Assembly: GCF_030386795.1 (NCBI RefSeq)
Contig: NZ_JANUQM010000017.1
Coordinates: 62,001-126,000, forward strand
DNA length: 64,000 nucleotides
Reading direction: 5' to 3'
DNA from: Streptomyces sp. S.PNR 29
GTDB taxonomy: Bacteria; Actinomycetota; Actinomycetes; Streptomycetales; Streptomycetaceae
The notes beneath the pieces were generated by a model. The model was not told the origin of the DNA, searched no databases, and saw only the letters and a list, made by a program, of their open reading frames with translations. The first letter of the stretch is position 1. Each line of letters starts with the position of its first letter. This document shows, piece by piece, positions 16,412 through 23,359 of the stretch. The translations under genes were made by a program, and so were the position numbers.

Positions 16412-17128
16412 ATGACCGATCAGCCGGCGATCAGTACCTTGACCTTGCAGCACCGGATCCCCGACGACTGGGCGGCGGACCCCTGGGCCGAGGTGCGGCC
16501 CCTGATCGACGGCGTGGACGTGCTGAAGGAGGTCCACCCGGAAGGGGTGGCACCCAGCTGCCGGCACTGGACGGGCCCGGCCGAGAGCCGGCCGCTGGCG
16601 GTCACCGAGGAACCCCGCAGGGTCATGATCACCGAGCCGGTGTGCACCGCCGGCTGCTGCGGCGCCCTGTACGTCACCATGCGCCGCGAGGGCGATCGGG
16701 TGATCTGGGACTCCTGGGAGAACACCAGCGACATCGCTGCGCCCGTGCCCGCGGCTTTCCACTTCGACACCGCCCAGTACGAGGCCGAACTCGCGCGGGC
16801 CGCGGGGGACCGCAGTTGGGAGGAGCCGGTCGACACGGCCGCCCGGCTCCTCCAGCAGACCCTCGCGGACAGCGGCTGGTTCGAGCGGTGGGGATGCGTC
16901 CTCACGAGTGTCTCGCCACGCCGCGAGGAGCCCGGCCTCCCCGAGGAGCTCCGGATCGCCGAGGGCGTCGACGTCGTGTTCCACCAGGTCCAGGGGCCGG
17001 GCGGGCGCACGGACTTCTACCGGTACGAGTTGTTCGTAACCCCCGACCGGCCCGTGGAAGAGCAGGTACGACAGCTCGCGGCGCGCATCCTGGGGGACGA
17101 CCCCCGCAAGACCGCTGAGCCTTGGTGA
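16412..17128 (+). CDS. Conserved hypothetical protein of unknown function
   Basis: A 238-residue soluble protein, rich in acidic residues and tryptophan, without signal peptide or membrane segment. It begins MTDQPAISTLTLQHRIPDDW at an ATG at 16412. Notable is a compact ITEPVCTAGCCGALYVTMRR stretch with three cysteines (about residues 76-82) that could bind metal or form a disulfide. Two similar beta-hairpin-like blocks follow (VIWDSWENTSD and VLTSVSPRREEPG). No family is recognised. It is divergent from ureA with a 208-bp gap containing the candidate GlnR site, and is followed by the Phd antitoxin gene on the other strand. Confidence 0.75.
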   Translation: MTDQPAISTLTLQHRIPDDWAADPWAEVRPLIDGVDVLKEVHPEGVAPSCRHWTGPAESRPLAVTEEPRRVMITEPVCTAGCCGALYVTMRREGDRVIWDSWENTSDIAAPVPAAFHFDTAQYEAELARAAGDRSWEEPVDTAARLLQQTLADSGWFERWGCVLTSVSPRREEPGLPEELRIAEGVDVVFHQVQGPGGRTDFYRYELFVTPDRPVEEQVRQLAARILGDDPRKTAEPW

Positions 17129-17209
17129 GGCTCCGGGCCGGCCACCGCCCTCACGGAGCCGCGTCCGGGAACGGATGACCGGGGGCCCTGTGCCTCTCCC
17201 GTCGCCGCA

Positions 17210-17497
17210 CTAGGAGTGCGTCGGGCCCCGGTGTTCCGCCGCGATCCCGAAGCGCTGCCGTTCGCGAGGAGCGGACGCGACCTCGCGGACGCTGGAGACC
17301 GCGCTGATCACCTGCTCCTCCGCAGCCTCCTTCGACTCCTCCAGCTGGTCGAGTCGTTCCAGGTCAGCGGCGGACACGAGGGCGACAAGGGGCTTGCCGT
17401 GGCGGGTCACGACGACGCGCTCACCGCCGTACACCACGCGGTTGATCAGGTCGGCGAGCTCAGCCCTGGCTTGCGTCACCGGAATCTCGTAGGCCAT
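17210..17497 (-). CDS. Phd/YefM-family antitoxin, orphan
   Basis: A 95-residue protein starting MAYEIPVTQARAELADLINR, the Phd/YefM DNA-binding fold. GGERVVVTRHGKPLVALVS completes the fold, and a charged helical tail (EESKEAAEEQVISAVSSV) is where such proteins usually bind a toxin. No toxin gene (RelE, Doc or PIN type) is adjacent: 81 bp downstream the neighbour is an unrelated convergent gene. It may act alone as a repressor or neutralise a distant toxin. It is divergent from clpP, sharing a 72-bp region. Confidence 0.88.
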   Translation of the reverse strand: MAYEIPVTQARAELADLINRVVYGGERVVVTRHGKPLVALVSAADLERLDQLEESKEAAEEQVISAVSSVREVASAPRERQRFGIAAEHRGPTHS

Positions 17498-17503
17498 ATC
17501 CCC

Positions 17504-17509
17504 ATCATA
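17504..17509 (-). promoter_or_regulatory. -10 element (TATGAT) of the Phd gene, leaderless layout
   Basis: On the minus strand TATGAT ends 6 nt before the ATG at 17497, which predicts a leaderless transcript. Upstream lie the palindrome ACGTACGT and the inverted repeat CTGTA-N7-TACAG (about 17513-17540). These are candidate autoregulatory sites shared with the divergent clpP promoter. Confidence 0.45.
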
Positions 17510-17569
17510 ACGTCACGTACGTCCTGTACATTTTTTACAGACAGCGCTCTCCGAGGAGGGGTACCAGCC

Positions 17570-18211
17570 ATGGCCATGACCCGACCGTCCGCCCGTTACG
17601 TCCTGCCCGAGTTCACCGAACGCACCAGCTTCGGCACCCGCTCCATGGATCCGTACTCCAAGCTGCTGGAGGAGCGGATCGTCTTCCTCGGGACGCAGAT
17701 CGACGACACCTCGGCGAACGACGTCATGGCGCAGTTCATGTACCTGGAGCACCAGGACCCGGACCGCGACATCTCGCTGTACATCAACTCGCCCGGCGGA
17801 TCGTTCAGCGCGATGACGGCGATCTACGACACGATGCAGTACGTCACCTGCGACGTGGAGACGACCTGCCTGGGCCAGGCCGGCTCGTCCGCCGCGGTGC
17901 TGCTGGCGGCGGGCGCGCCCGGCAAGCGTGCCGTACTGCCGGGTGCCCGGGTGGTGATCCACCAGCCGGCGCTGACCGAGCCGGTGCAGGGGCAGGCCAG
18001 CGATCTGGCCATCCAGGCCGACGAGCTGACGCGCGTTCGGGCCCTCCTGGAGGACCTGCTCGTACGGCACACGGGACGGACGCCACAGCAGGTCAGCGCG
18101 GACATCGAGCGGGACAAGATCCTGGACGCGCGGGGAGCGCTGGACTACGGGCTGGCGGACCGGATCATCCCCAGCCGCAAGGCGTCGCGCCCCGCTCCCG
18201 GCACGAGGTGA
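17570..18211 (+). CDS. clpP: ATP-dependent Clp protease proteolytic subunit (accessory ClpP paralogue)
   Basis: A 213-residue self-compartmentalising serine protease. The ATG at 17570 follows a strong GAGGAGGGG site. The catalytic triad is Ser106 (GQAGSSAAVLLAAG), His131 (RVVIHQPAL) and Asp182 (ERDKILDARGALDYG). The active-site serine context GSS differs from the usual ASM. YINSPGGSFSAMTAIYDTMQ is canonical. Unlike housekeeping clpP1-clpP2 pairs it stands alone and is not next to clpX, so it is one of the extra Streptomyces ClpP paralogues. A small gene starts 7 bp downstream and should be co-expressed. The Phd-like repressor gene is divergent from it. Confidence 0.93.
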   Translation: MAMTRPSARYVLPEFTERTSFGTRSMDPYSKLLEERIVFLGTQIDDTSANDVMAQFMYLEHQDPDRDISLYINSPGGSFSAMTAIYDTMQYVTCDVETTCLGQAGSSAAVLLAAGAPGKRAVLPGARVVIHQPALTEPVQGQASDLAIQADELTRVRALLEDLLVRHTGRTPQQVSADIERDKILDARGALDYGLADRIIPSRKASRPAPGTR

Positions 18212-18218
18212 ACCGACG

Positions 18219-18527
18219 ATGCTGCCACCGGAACTGCCGCCGCTGCCCGCCCTGACCCGGGCGGAGGCCGAGTTGATCGACCGTTACCTCGACGTGGTCG
18301 ACCTGCTCGGCCGTATCAACCCGGCGCACCACGGGGACACCTACCGCGGACTGCGCGCCGCACAGGCGCTGGTCGGCAAGGCGACCGCCCTGCGTGACGC
18401 GCTGACGCTGATGCACAACCGCGGCGAGAACGAGCTGCACGCCCCGACCCTGGCGCGGGCGCTGCGCGTGCTGGACGGTGAGCGCCGCACGGCGCGTGTC
18501 ACCCTGCCACCGCGCTCCGACAGTTGA
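18219..18527 (+). CDS. Small helical protein of unknown function, ClpP operon partner
   Basis: A 102-residue soluble protein starting at an ATG 7 bp after the clpP stop. It is predicted largely helical: LTRAEAELIDRYLDVVDLLGR and GLRAAQALVGKATALRDALTL form two amphipathic stretches. A basic C-terminus (RTARVTLPPRSDS) follows. No cysteine, signal peptide or known domain was recognised. The tight spacing to clpP suggests an adaptor, inhibitor or other partner of this ClpP paralogue, but that is inference only. Confidence 0.7.
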   Translation: MLPPELPPLPALTRAEAELIDRYLDVVDLLGRINPAHHGDTYRGLRAAQALVGKATALRDALTLMHNRGENELHAPTLARALRVLDGERRTARVTLPPRSDS

Positions 18528-18873
18528 GTCACACCGCATCCGGTCCGGGCCGCCCGTCCGGCGACGGCGCGTCCCGGACCTGAGTTGAAACGGGCTGAAC
18601 GACGTACCTCCTTTCGGCGTAGACGGAGATCCTGTTTCGGGGCCGCCACGGTTGCGCAAACCCCGCACCCGGAGGGCGGAATGGGGCATTCCATCCCTGG
18701 TCCGGGGGTGTTCGGCCCTCTTGACACCGTCCCGAACGTACGGGTGTCCACCCGAACGGGCGAGTGGTGAGTAACAACACAAATCCCCGGTTCCGTTGGG
18801 ATTTTCGGACATCCATGCGCCAAGATCCGTGTCTGACGACAAGCCCCCGCCACCGCGGCGGGGCGGTCCGGGC
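18528..18873 (+). promoter_or_regulatory. Gene-free region with promoter for the riboswitch transcript
   Basis: The 346 bp between the ClpP partner gene and the riboswitch hold no convincing gene. TTGACA at 18721-18726 is a possible -35 box. A nested inverted repeat (GACACC at 18723-18728, GGTGTC at 18743-18748, with CCCG/CGGG inside) overlaps it. No clear -10 is seen. Confidence 0.35.
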
Positions 18874-19081
18874 GGACGCCGAGTCCTGCCGCCGCCCGGA
18901 TGACCGGTCGACAGGAGTGGATCGGCAGGAGTGGAGGACCCAAGCACGACGGGTCGCCGGAACGACCGACTCCGCACAGGAGGCGCCGGACCGAGCAGCC
19001 CTTGGGGTGAAGCCGCGTCAGCGGCCGGGCAACTTCGCCAGCCCGAATCCGACAGGTCATCCTTCACAGGCGGCTGACGAA
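18874..19081 (+). ncRNA. c-di-AMP riboswitch (ydaO/yuaA class)
   Basis: The leader of the NlpC/P60 gene carries the conserved blocks of the ydaO aptamer in order: CCGGATGACCGG-type hairpin, GGCAGGAGTGGAGGACCCAA (18923-18942), TTGGGGTGAAGCCGC (19002-19016), GCCGGGCAACTTCG (19024-19037) and GCCCGAATCCGACAGGTCA (19040-19058), closing with CAGGCGG. Such elements sense the cell-wall/osmotic signal c-di-AMP and switch off rpf and NlpC/P60 hydrolase genes in Streptomyces. The exact ends are estimates because the P1 stem could not be drawn unambiguously. Confidence 0.88.
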
Positions 19082-19090
19082 GGGTTGCGC

Positions 19091-19564
19091 ATGACTGCGC
19101 TCAATCGTGTCCCGTCGCTGATGGCCCGGGCCGGTACGGCCTCGGCCCTGACCATCGCCGCCGTGGGCGGCTCGATCGTGGTCCCGGGTGTCGCCTCCGA
19201 AGCATCGGCGGCCACCCCGGCAACGAAGGCACTTCAGGTCGCGGCCTCCAAGAAGGGCTCCCCGTACAAGTGGGGCGCCACCGGACCGAACAGGTTCGAC
19301 TGCTCCGGGCTGACGCTGTACTCGTTCAAGAAAGCGGGCAAGAAGCTGCCCCGCACGGCGGCCCAGCAGTACAACAAGACGCGCCACATCTCCGCCAAGA
19401 GCCGCAAGGCCGGAGACCTGGTGTTCTTCCACTCGGGCAGCAACGTCTACCACGTCGGTATCTACGCGGGTAAAGGCAAGATCTGGCACGCCCCGAAGTC
19501 CGGGGACGTGGTGAAGCTGCAGAAGCTCTGGACCAAGAGCGTCTGGTACGGCCGGGTCAGCTGA
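19091..19564 (+). CDS. Secreted NlpC/P60 peptidoglycan hydrolase
   Basis: A 157-residue exported endopeptidase that cleaves peptide cross-links of peptidoglycan. The ATG at 19091 has GAAGG 8 nt upstream. The signal peptide runs through ALTIAAVGGSIVVPGVASEA to an ASA-A cleavage site. The catalytic Cys71 is in RFDCSGLTLYSFKKAG, His121 in VYHVGIYAGKG and the third polar residue His133 in WHAPKSG. It consists almost only of the catalytic domain and lacks coiled-coil or LysM anchors. Expression should fall when c-di-AMP binds the upstream riboswitch. A strong terminator follows. Confidence 0.94.
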   Translation: MTALNRVPSLMARAGTASALTIAAVGGSIVVPGVASEASAATPATKALQVAASKKGSPYKWGATGPNRFDCSGLTLYSFKKAGKKLPRTAAQQYNKTRHISAKSRKAGDLVFFHSGSNVYHVGIYAGKGKIWHAPKSGDVVKLQKLWTKSVWYGRVS

Positions 19565-19570
19565 CCCTTC

Positions 19571-19612
19571 CCAAGGGGGTGCCGACGCATCGGGACGCCG
19601 GCACCCCCTTGG
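19571..19612 (+). terminator. Rho-independent-type terminator after NlpC/P60
   Basis: CCAAGGGGGTGCCG (19571-19584) pairs with CGGCACCCCCTTGG (19599-19612), a perfect 14-bp stem with a 14-nt loop, 7 bp after the stop codon. Confidence 0.88.
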
Positions 19613-19666
19613 GCCTCCCCGGTTGCGCCCTGGCGTGACATGGGCTCAAGTGGTTACCCGTACGGC

Positions 19667-20260
19667 ATGGCCGACCATCGTCCGTGCACCGCTCGCAACG
19701 AGACACCGCTGGAGCGCGCCGACCGCAACTTCGGCGAGCTGCTCCAGGAGCTGCGCGTCACCCAGACCGGGGTGCAGATCCTCTTCGCCTTCCTGCTGTC
19801 CCTGGCCTTCACCCAGCGCTTCGAGGACCTCGACACGGTCCAGCGAGCCACGTACGTGACCACGCTGCTGCTCGCGGTCCTCGCCGCGGCGCTCTTCACG
19901 GCGCCGGCCGCCCTGCACCGCTCGCTCTTCCAGAAGGGCGCCAAGCCCCGCATCGTGCAGGTCTCCTCACGGCTCGCCACGATCGGCATGGGCGTACTGG
20001 TGTTCGCGTTCACCGGATCGGTCATGCTCGTCGTGGACGTCACCACCGGCAGGGCCGGCGGGGTGGCCGCCGGTGCGGCGACCCTGTGCGTGTGCCTCGG
20101 GCTGTGGGGGCTGCTGCCCCGGCTGGTCCGGCGAGCGGGCCTCGCCGACGAGCGGGACACCGCCGTCAGGACGCCGGCGGTGACGATTCGAGGCACAGAG
20201 CCGCACCGCGAGCCGTCGGTGCGCTACCGGACGCCCTTGCCGGTGCGTGAGCGGGGATGA
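19667..20260 (+). CDS. DUF6328-type integral membrane protein
   Basis: A 197-residue protein with four hydrophobic segments: GVQILFAFLLSLAF, TLLLAVLAAALFTAPAA, GMGVLVFAFTGSVMLVV and GVAAGAATLCVCLGLWGLLP. The conserved NFGELLQELRVTQTGVQILFA entry is typical of DUF6328 proteins, whose function is unknown. The ATG at 19667 (MADHRPC) is preferred. An in-frame ATG at 19640 would add nine residues, and neither has a good ribosome-binding site. The C-terminus is cytoplasmic and arginine-rich. It is convergent with the ATP-binding protein gene, with only 3 bp between stops. Confidence 0.82.
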   Translation: MADHRPCTARNETPLERADRNFGELLQELRVTQTGVQILFAFLLSLAFTQRFEDLDTVQRATYVTTLLLAVLAAALFTAPAALHRSLFQKGAKPRIVQVSSRLATIGMGVLVFAFTGSVMLVVDVTTGRAGGVAAGAATLCVCLGLWGLLPRLVRRAGLADERDTAVRTPAVTIRGTEPHREPSVRYRTPLPVRERG

Positions 20261-20263
20261 GCC

Positions 20264-20722
20264 CTAGGGCTCCTGCTGGCCCGCGGCCGTGACCGGCTCG
20301 GCCGGGACCGTCCACGGCAGTTCGATGGAGACGGTCTTGCCGCCTTCCCGGGTGGGGCGGATTCTCAGCCTGCCGCCGCACTCCGCGGTCAGCCAGCGGA
20401 TGATCACCATGCCGCGGCCGTTGTCCTGCTGCACGGCGGCGGGCAGCCGCTTCGGAAAGCGCGGATGACTGTCGGTGACACCGATCCGCAGCTGCTCGTC
20501 CCGGTCGAGCTCGATGCCGACCGTGAACGTGGGTGACTGCCCGAAAGTGTGCTGGACGGCGTTGGTGGCGAGTTCGGAAACGATGAGCCGGATGGTGTCG
20601 GCCACTTCCGTGTCCGCCGGCAGGCCCCACTCCACGAGCGTGCCGACCACGTAGGTCCGGGCCGCGGAGACCGAGGCGGGATCGCTCGGCAGAGTGACGG
20701 ATGCTTCCAGATGATCTGCCAT
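20264..20722 (-). CDS. ATP-binding regulatory protein (RsbW-like HATPase)
   Basis: A 152-residue protein consisting of a single GHKL ATPase domain. The N-box is IRLIVSELATNAVQHTFG, the G1 box is GVTDSHPRFPKR and the later box QDNGRGMVIIRWLTAECGG is clear. It resembles anti-sigma kinases and the AbaA-type ATP-binding proteins found beside WhiJ-like regulators. There is no sensor or phosphotransfer domain. It is divergent from the WhiJ-like HTH gene (20938) and DUF397 gene (21814), the standard trio linked to developmental control in Streptomyces. The target protein is unknown. Confidence 0.88.
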   Translation of the reverse strand: MADHLEASVTLPSDPASVSAARTYVVGTLVEWGLPADTEVADTIRLIVSELATNAVQHTFGQSPTFTVGIELDRDEQLRIGVTDSHPRFPKRLPAAVQQDNGRGMVIIRWLTAECGGRLRIRPTREGGKTVSIELPWTVPAEPVTAAGQQEP

Positions 20723-20851
20723 GGCGACGTCGTCCCTTTCCCACGGGACCGCAGTCCGACACGGAGCCGGATGGTTCGAGTACGGTCCCGGACTGGTGCT
20801 TGGTCGCCAGAGTGCCATCATCACGCCGATGAAGGGCGGCGATCCACCAAG

Positions 20852-20861
20852 ATATGCATAT
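20852..20861. promoter_or_regulatory. AT-rich palindrome between divergent WhiJ-system genes
   Basis: ATATGCATAT is a perfect 10-bp palindrome within the AT-rich stretch GATATGCATATATCTG, conspicuous in a DNA of about 70 percent GC. It lies 130 bp upstream of the ATP-binding gene and 77 bp upstream of the HTH gene. It is a candidate operator for the HTH protein. Confidence 0.35.
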
Positions 20862-20937
20862 ATCTGTCGCTCGAAGCGGTGAACTCTACGACCCGAGCAC
20901 GTATTTGGGCGGCCCGGAAGGAGTAAAGGAGTAGCCC

Positions 20938-21798
20938 ATGCAGCACGGTCCTGCGGTGCGCCGCCGGAAGCTGGGCGCGGAACTGCGTGCACTGCGCGCC
21001 GCAGCGGGACTCACCAGTGGTGAGGCGGCCCGGCTGGTGGGCTGGCACCAGTCGAAGGTGAGCCGGATCGAGACCGGCACGAGCGGGGTGAAACCGGCCG
21101 ATGTCCGGTTACTCCTCGACGCCTATGGAGTGGGTGATCCCCAACTACGCGAACTGCTCCTGGTGTTGGCGGGTTCCGACGACATCGGCGGGCGGCACCA
21201 CTGGTGGCACGCCTACCGCGGGGTGCTGCCGCCGACCTACCGGGATTTCATCAGTCTGGAGTCCCAGGCGAGCGCGATGCGCACGCTGGAGACCACCGTC
21301 GTCCCCGGGCTGCTGCAGACGTCAGAGTACGCCCGGGCGGTGACGCGGGCCGCGGTGGACGGGCTGTCGGAGGACCAGCTCGACGCGCTGGTGGAGGTGC
21401 GACTGGCCCGGCAGGACGTGCTCCGTACGGATCCACCGCTGAGGCTGAGCGCCGTTCTGGACGAGGCCGTGCTGCGCCGGGAGGTGGGCGGACCCGACGT
21501 CATGGCCTGTCAGCTGCGGCGACTGGTGGAGGCGGCACGTCTGCCCCAAGTGCGGTTGCAGGTTCTGCCGTTCGGTGCCGGGGCGCACATTGGCGTCACC
21601 GGCTCTTTCGTTATTTTCTCATTTTCGAGCACTTCCGATCTGGACGTGGTTGTTCTCGACCACTTGACGAGTAGCCTCTACCTCGAACGGAAAGAAGACC
21701 TGGAGGCCTACACCGAGGCCTTCAACACCCTTCGTATCCACGCCCTTTCGCCCGAGGACTCGTTGGATTACATCGCCGGGATCGCTGAGGGCGCGTAA
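20938..21798 (+). CDS. WhiJ-like helix-turn-helix regulator (Scr1 family, DUF5753)
   Basis: A 286-residue regulator starting at an ATG at 20938 behind AAGGAGTAAAGGAG. The N-terminal XRE domain is RKLGAELRALRAAAGLTSGE...VGWHQSKVSRIETG (residues 6-42). The DUF5753 effector domain starts around residue 100 (DFISLESQASAMRTLETTVV, GLLQTSEYARAV) and ends with DLDVVVLDHLTSSLYLE. This layout is that of WhiJ and its many Streptomyces paralogues, which repress development together with a small DUF397 protein. The DUF397 gene follows after 15 bp. Confidence 0.92.
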   Translation: MQHGPAVRRRKLGAELRALRAAAGLTSGEAARLVGWHQSKVSRIETGTSGVKPADVRLLLDAYGVGDPQLRELLLVLAGSDDIGGRHHWWHAYRGVLPPTYRDFISLESQASAMRTLETTVVPGLLQTSEYARAVTRAAVDGLSEDQLDALVEVRLARQDVLRTDPPLRLSAVLDEAVLRREVGGPDVMACQLRRLVEAARLPQVRLQVLPFGAGAHIGVTGSFVIFSFSSTSDLDVVVLDHLTSSLYLERKEDLEAYTEAFNTLRIHALSPEDSLDYIAGIAEGA

Positions 21799-21813
21799 GG
21801 AGGCACACCCCCC

Positions 21814-22044
21814 ATGTCCGCACTGCCTCGTAACGTCCTTTCCTCCACCGATCTGCACGGCGTGCGATGGCTGCGCAGCAGCTACAGCACGGGAGCGAAC
21901 AACTGCGTCGAGACCGCTCGGCCACAGACCGGTCCGTGGGCCGGGCTGCTCGCCGTGCGCGACTCCAAGGACCCGGCCGGACCCGCGCTGCTCTTCTCCG
22001 CCGAGAGCTGGGCGGGCTTCACGGCCGGGGTTCACCACATCTGA
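21814..22044 (+). CDS. DUF397 small protein (WhiJ-system partner)
   Basis: A 76-residue protein starting at an ATG at 21814 after AAGGAGG. The signature VRWLRSSYSTGANNCVETAR and the end segment AVRDSKDPAGPALLFSAESWAGFTAGV are diagnostic of DUF397. These proteins are thought to act with, or antagonise, the adjacent HTH regulator, in some cases resembling toxin-antitoxin pairs. It is co-transcribed with the HTH gene. It is convergent with bioF, 41 bp away. Confidence 0.92.
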   Translation: MSALPRNVLSSTDLHGVRWLRSSYSTGANNCVETARPQTGPWAGLLAVRDSKDPAGPALLFSAESWAGFTAGVHHI

Positions 22045-22085
22045 TCAGTCCGGCCCAGCGCGACGCACGGCCGTGTCACGCCGAC

Positions 22086-23213
22086 TCACGGTCGCGTTTC
22101 GCCGATCACCCGTACAGCGCGTTCCATCTGCTCCCCGGTCAGATCCGCGCGGGCGGTCAGCCTGAGCCGTGAGATGCCGTCGGGCACGGAAGGAGGACGG
22201 AAACAGCCCACGGACAGGCCCGCCGCACGGCAGTCCGCCGCCCACTGCACGGCCTCCTCCGGGGAGGGCGCACGCACGGAGACCACCGCGGCATCCGGAC
22301 GTACCGCTTCCAGACCCGCGGTGGTCAGGCGTGCGTGCAGTTCGGCCGCCACCTCCCGCGCCCGTGCCGCCCGCCCGGGCTCGCGACGCAGCAGCCGCAG
22401 GGCCGCGAGAGCCGCGCCCGCCGCCGCGGGGGCGAGGCCCGTGTCGAAGATGAACGTCCGGGCCGCGTTGACCAGGTGCTCGATCACCCGGGCGGGGCCG
22501 AGCACGGCGCCGCCCTGGCTGCCGAGCGACTTGGAGAGCGTGACCGTCACGACGACGTCGCCGGCGCCCGCGAGTCCCGCCGCGTGCGGGGCGCCCCGGC
22601 CGCCGTCACCCAGCACGCCCAGGCCGTGGGCGTCGTCGACGACCAGCCCCGCGCCGTGCTCCCGGCACGCCTGGGCGAGCGCGGCGAGGGGTGCCGCGTC
22701 CCCGTCGACCGAGAAGACCGTGTCGGAGACGGCGACGGCGGGCCCGTCATGCGTCGTCAGTGCCTTGCGCACCGCGTCCGGGTCGGCGTGCGCGACGACC
22801 TGGGTGGTGCCGCGGGCCAGCCGGCAACCGTCGATCAGCGAGGCGTGGTTGCCCGCGTCGGAGACGATCAGCGAGCCGTGCGGCGCGAGCGCGGTGACCG
22901 CGGCCAGGTTGGCCGCGTACCCGGAGGAGAAGACGAGGGCCGCCTCGAAGCCGCAGAAACCGGCCAGTTCGCGTTCGAGTTCCCCGTGCAGTTCGGTGGT
23001 GCCGGTGACGAGCCGGGACCCGGTCGCGCCGCCGCCCCAGGTCCGCGCGGCCCGGGCGGCGCCTTCGACGACCTCGGGGTGGCGGGCCAGGCCCAGGTAG
23101 TCGTTGCTCGCGAGATCCAGCAGCGGTGAGTCGGCGGGCCGGGGGCGCAGGGTCCGTACGAGGCCGGCGCGGCGGCGCAGCTCCGCCTGCTCGTCGATCC
23201 AGCCGAACGCCAT
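22086..23213 (-). CDS. bioF: 8-amino-7-oxononanoate synthase
   Basis: A 375-residue PLP enzyme that condenses pimeloyl thioester with alanine in biotin synthesis. The ATG at 23213 (MAFGWIDEQAELRRRAGL) is preceded by GGAGGAG. Typical blocks are LDLASNDYLGLARHPEVVEG, GGGATGSRLVTGTTELHGEL and VVDDAHGLGVLGDGGRG. The PLP lysine is in VTLSKSLGSQGG (Lys228). Class II aminotransferase length is normal. The gene is divergent from bioB, an arrangement that allows common control from the 146-bp intergenic region. Confidence 0.94.
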   Translation of the reverse strand: MAFGWIDEQAELRRRAGLVRTLRPRPADSPLLDLASNDYLGLARHPEVVEGAARAARTWGGGATGSRLVTGTTELHGELERELAGFCGFEAALVFSSGYAANLAAVTALAPHGSLIVSDAGNHASLIDGCRLARGTTQVVAHADPDAVRKALTTHDGPAVAVSDTVFSVDGDAAPLAALAQACREHGAGLVVDDAHGLGVLGDGGRGAPHAAGLAGAGDVVVTVTLSKSLGSQGGAVLGPARVIEHLVNAARTFIFDTGLAPAAAGAALAALRLLRREPGRAARAREVAAELHARLTTAGLEAVRPDAAVVSVRAPSPEEAVQWAADCRAAGLSVGCFRPPSVPDGISRLRLTARADLTGEQMERAVRVIGETRP

Positions 23214-23273
23214 GGCTCCTCCGGGTTTTTGTAGGCAGTGCACAGACACTAGCGGCACGGTCGGCGGGGCACG

Positions 23274-23291
23274 GTGTGGCAATACCCACAC
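23274..23291. promoter_or_regulatory. Inverted repeat in the bioF-bioB divergent region
   Basis: GTGTGG-CAATAC-CCACAC: perfect 6-bp arms around a 6-nt spacer, about midway between the bioF and bioB starts. It could be the operator of a local biotin regulator. No regulator gene is nearby and it does not match a box I can name with confidence. Confidence 0.3.
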
Positions 23292-23359
23292 GTCGAAGTG
23301 CCTCTGTTGTGCGAACTCTCCTTGGCCCGAGGCCGCTCCGTAGGACAGGATCGGCTCTC

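Noticed and set aside
18585..18770. Short open frames in the riboswitch leader upstream region
   Set aside because: No ribosome-binding site and no family. The region is better explained as promoter DNA.
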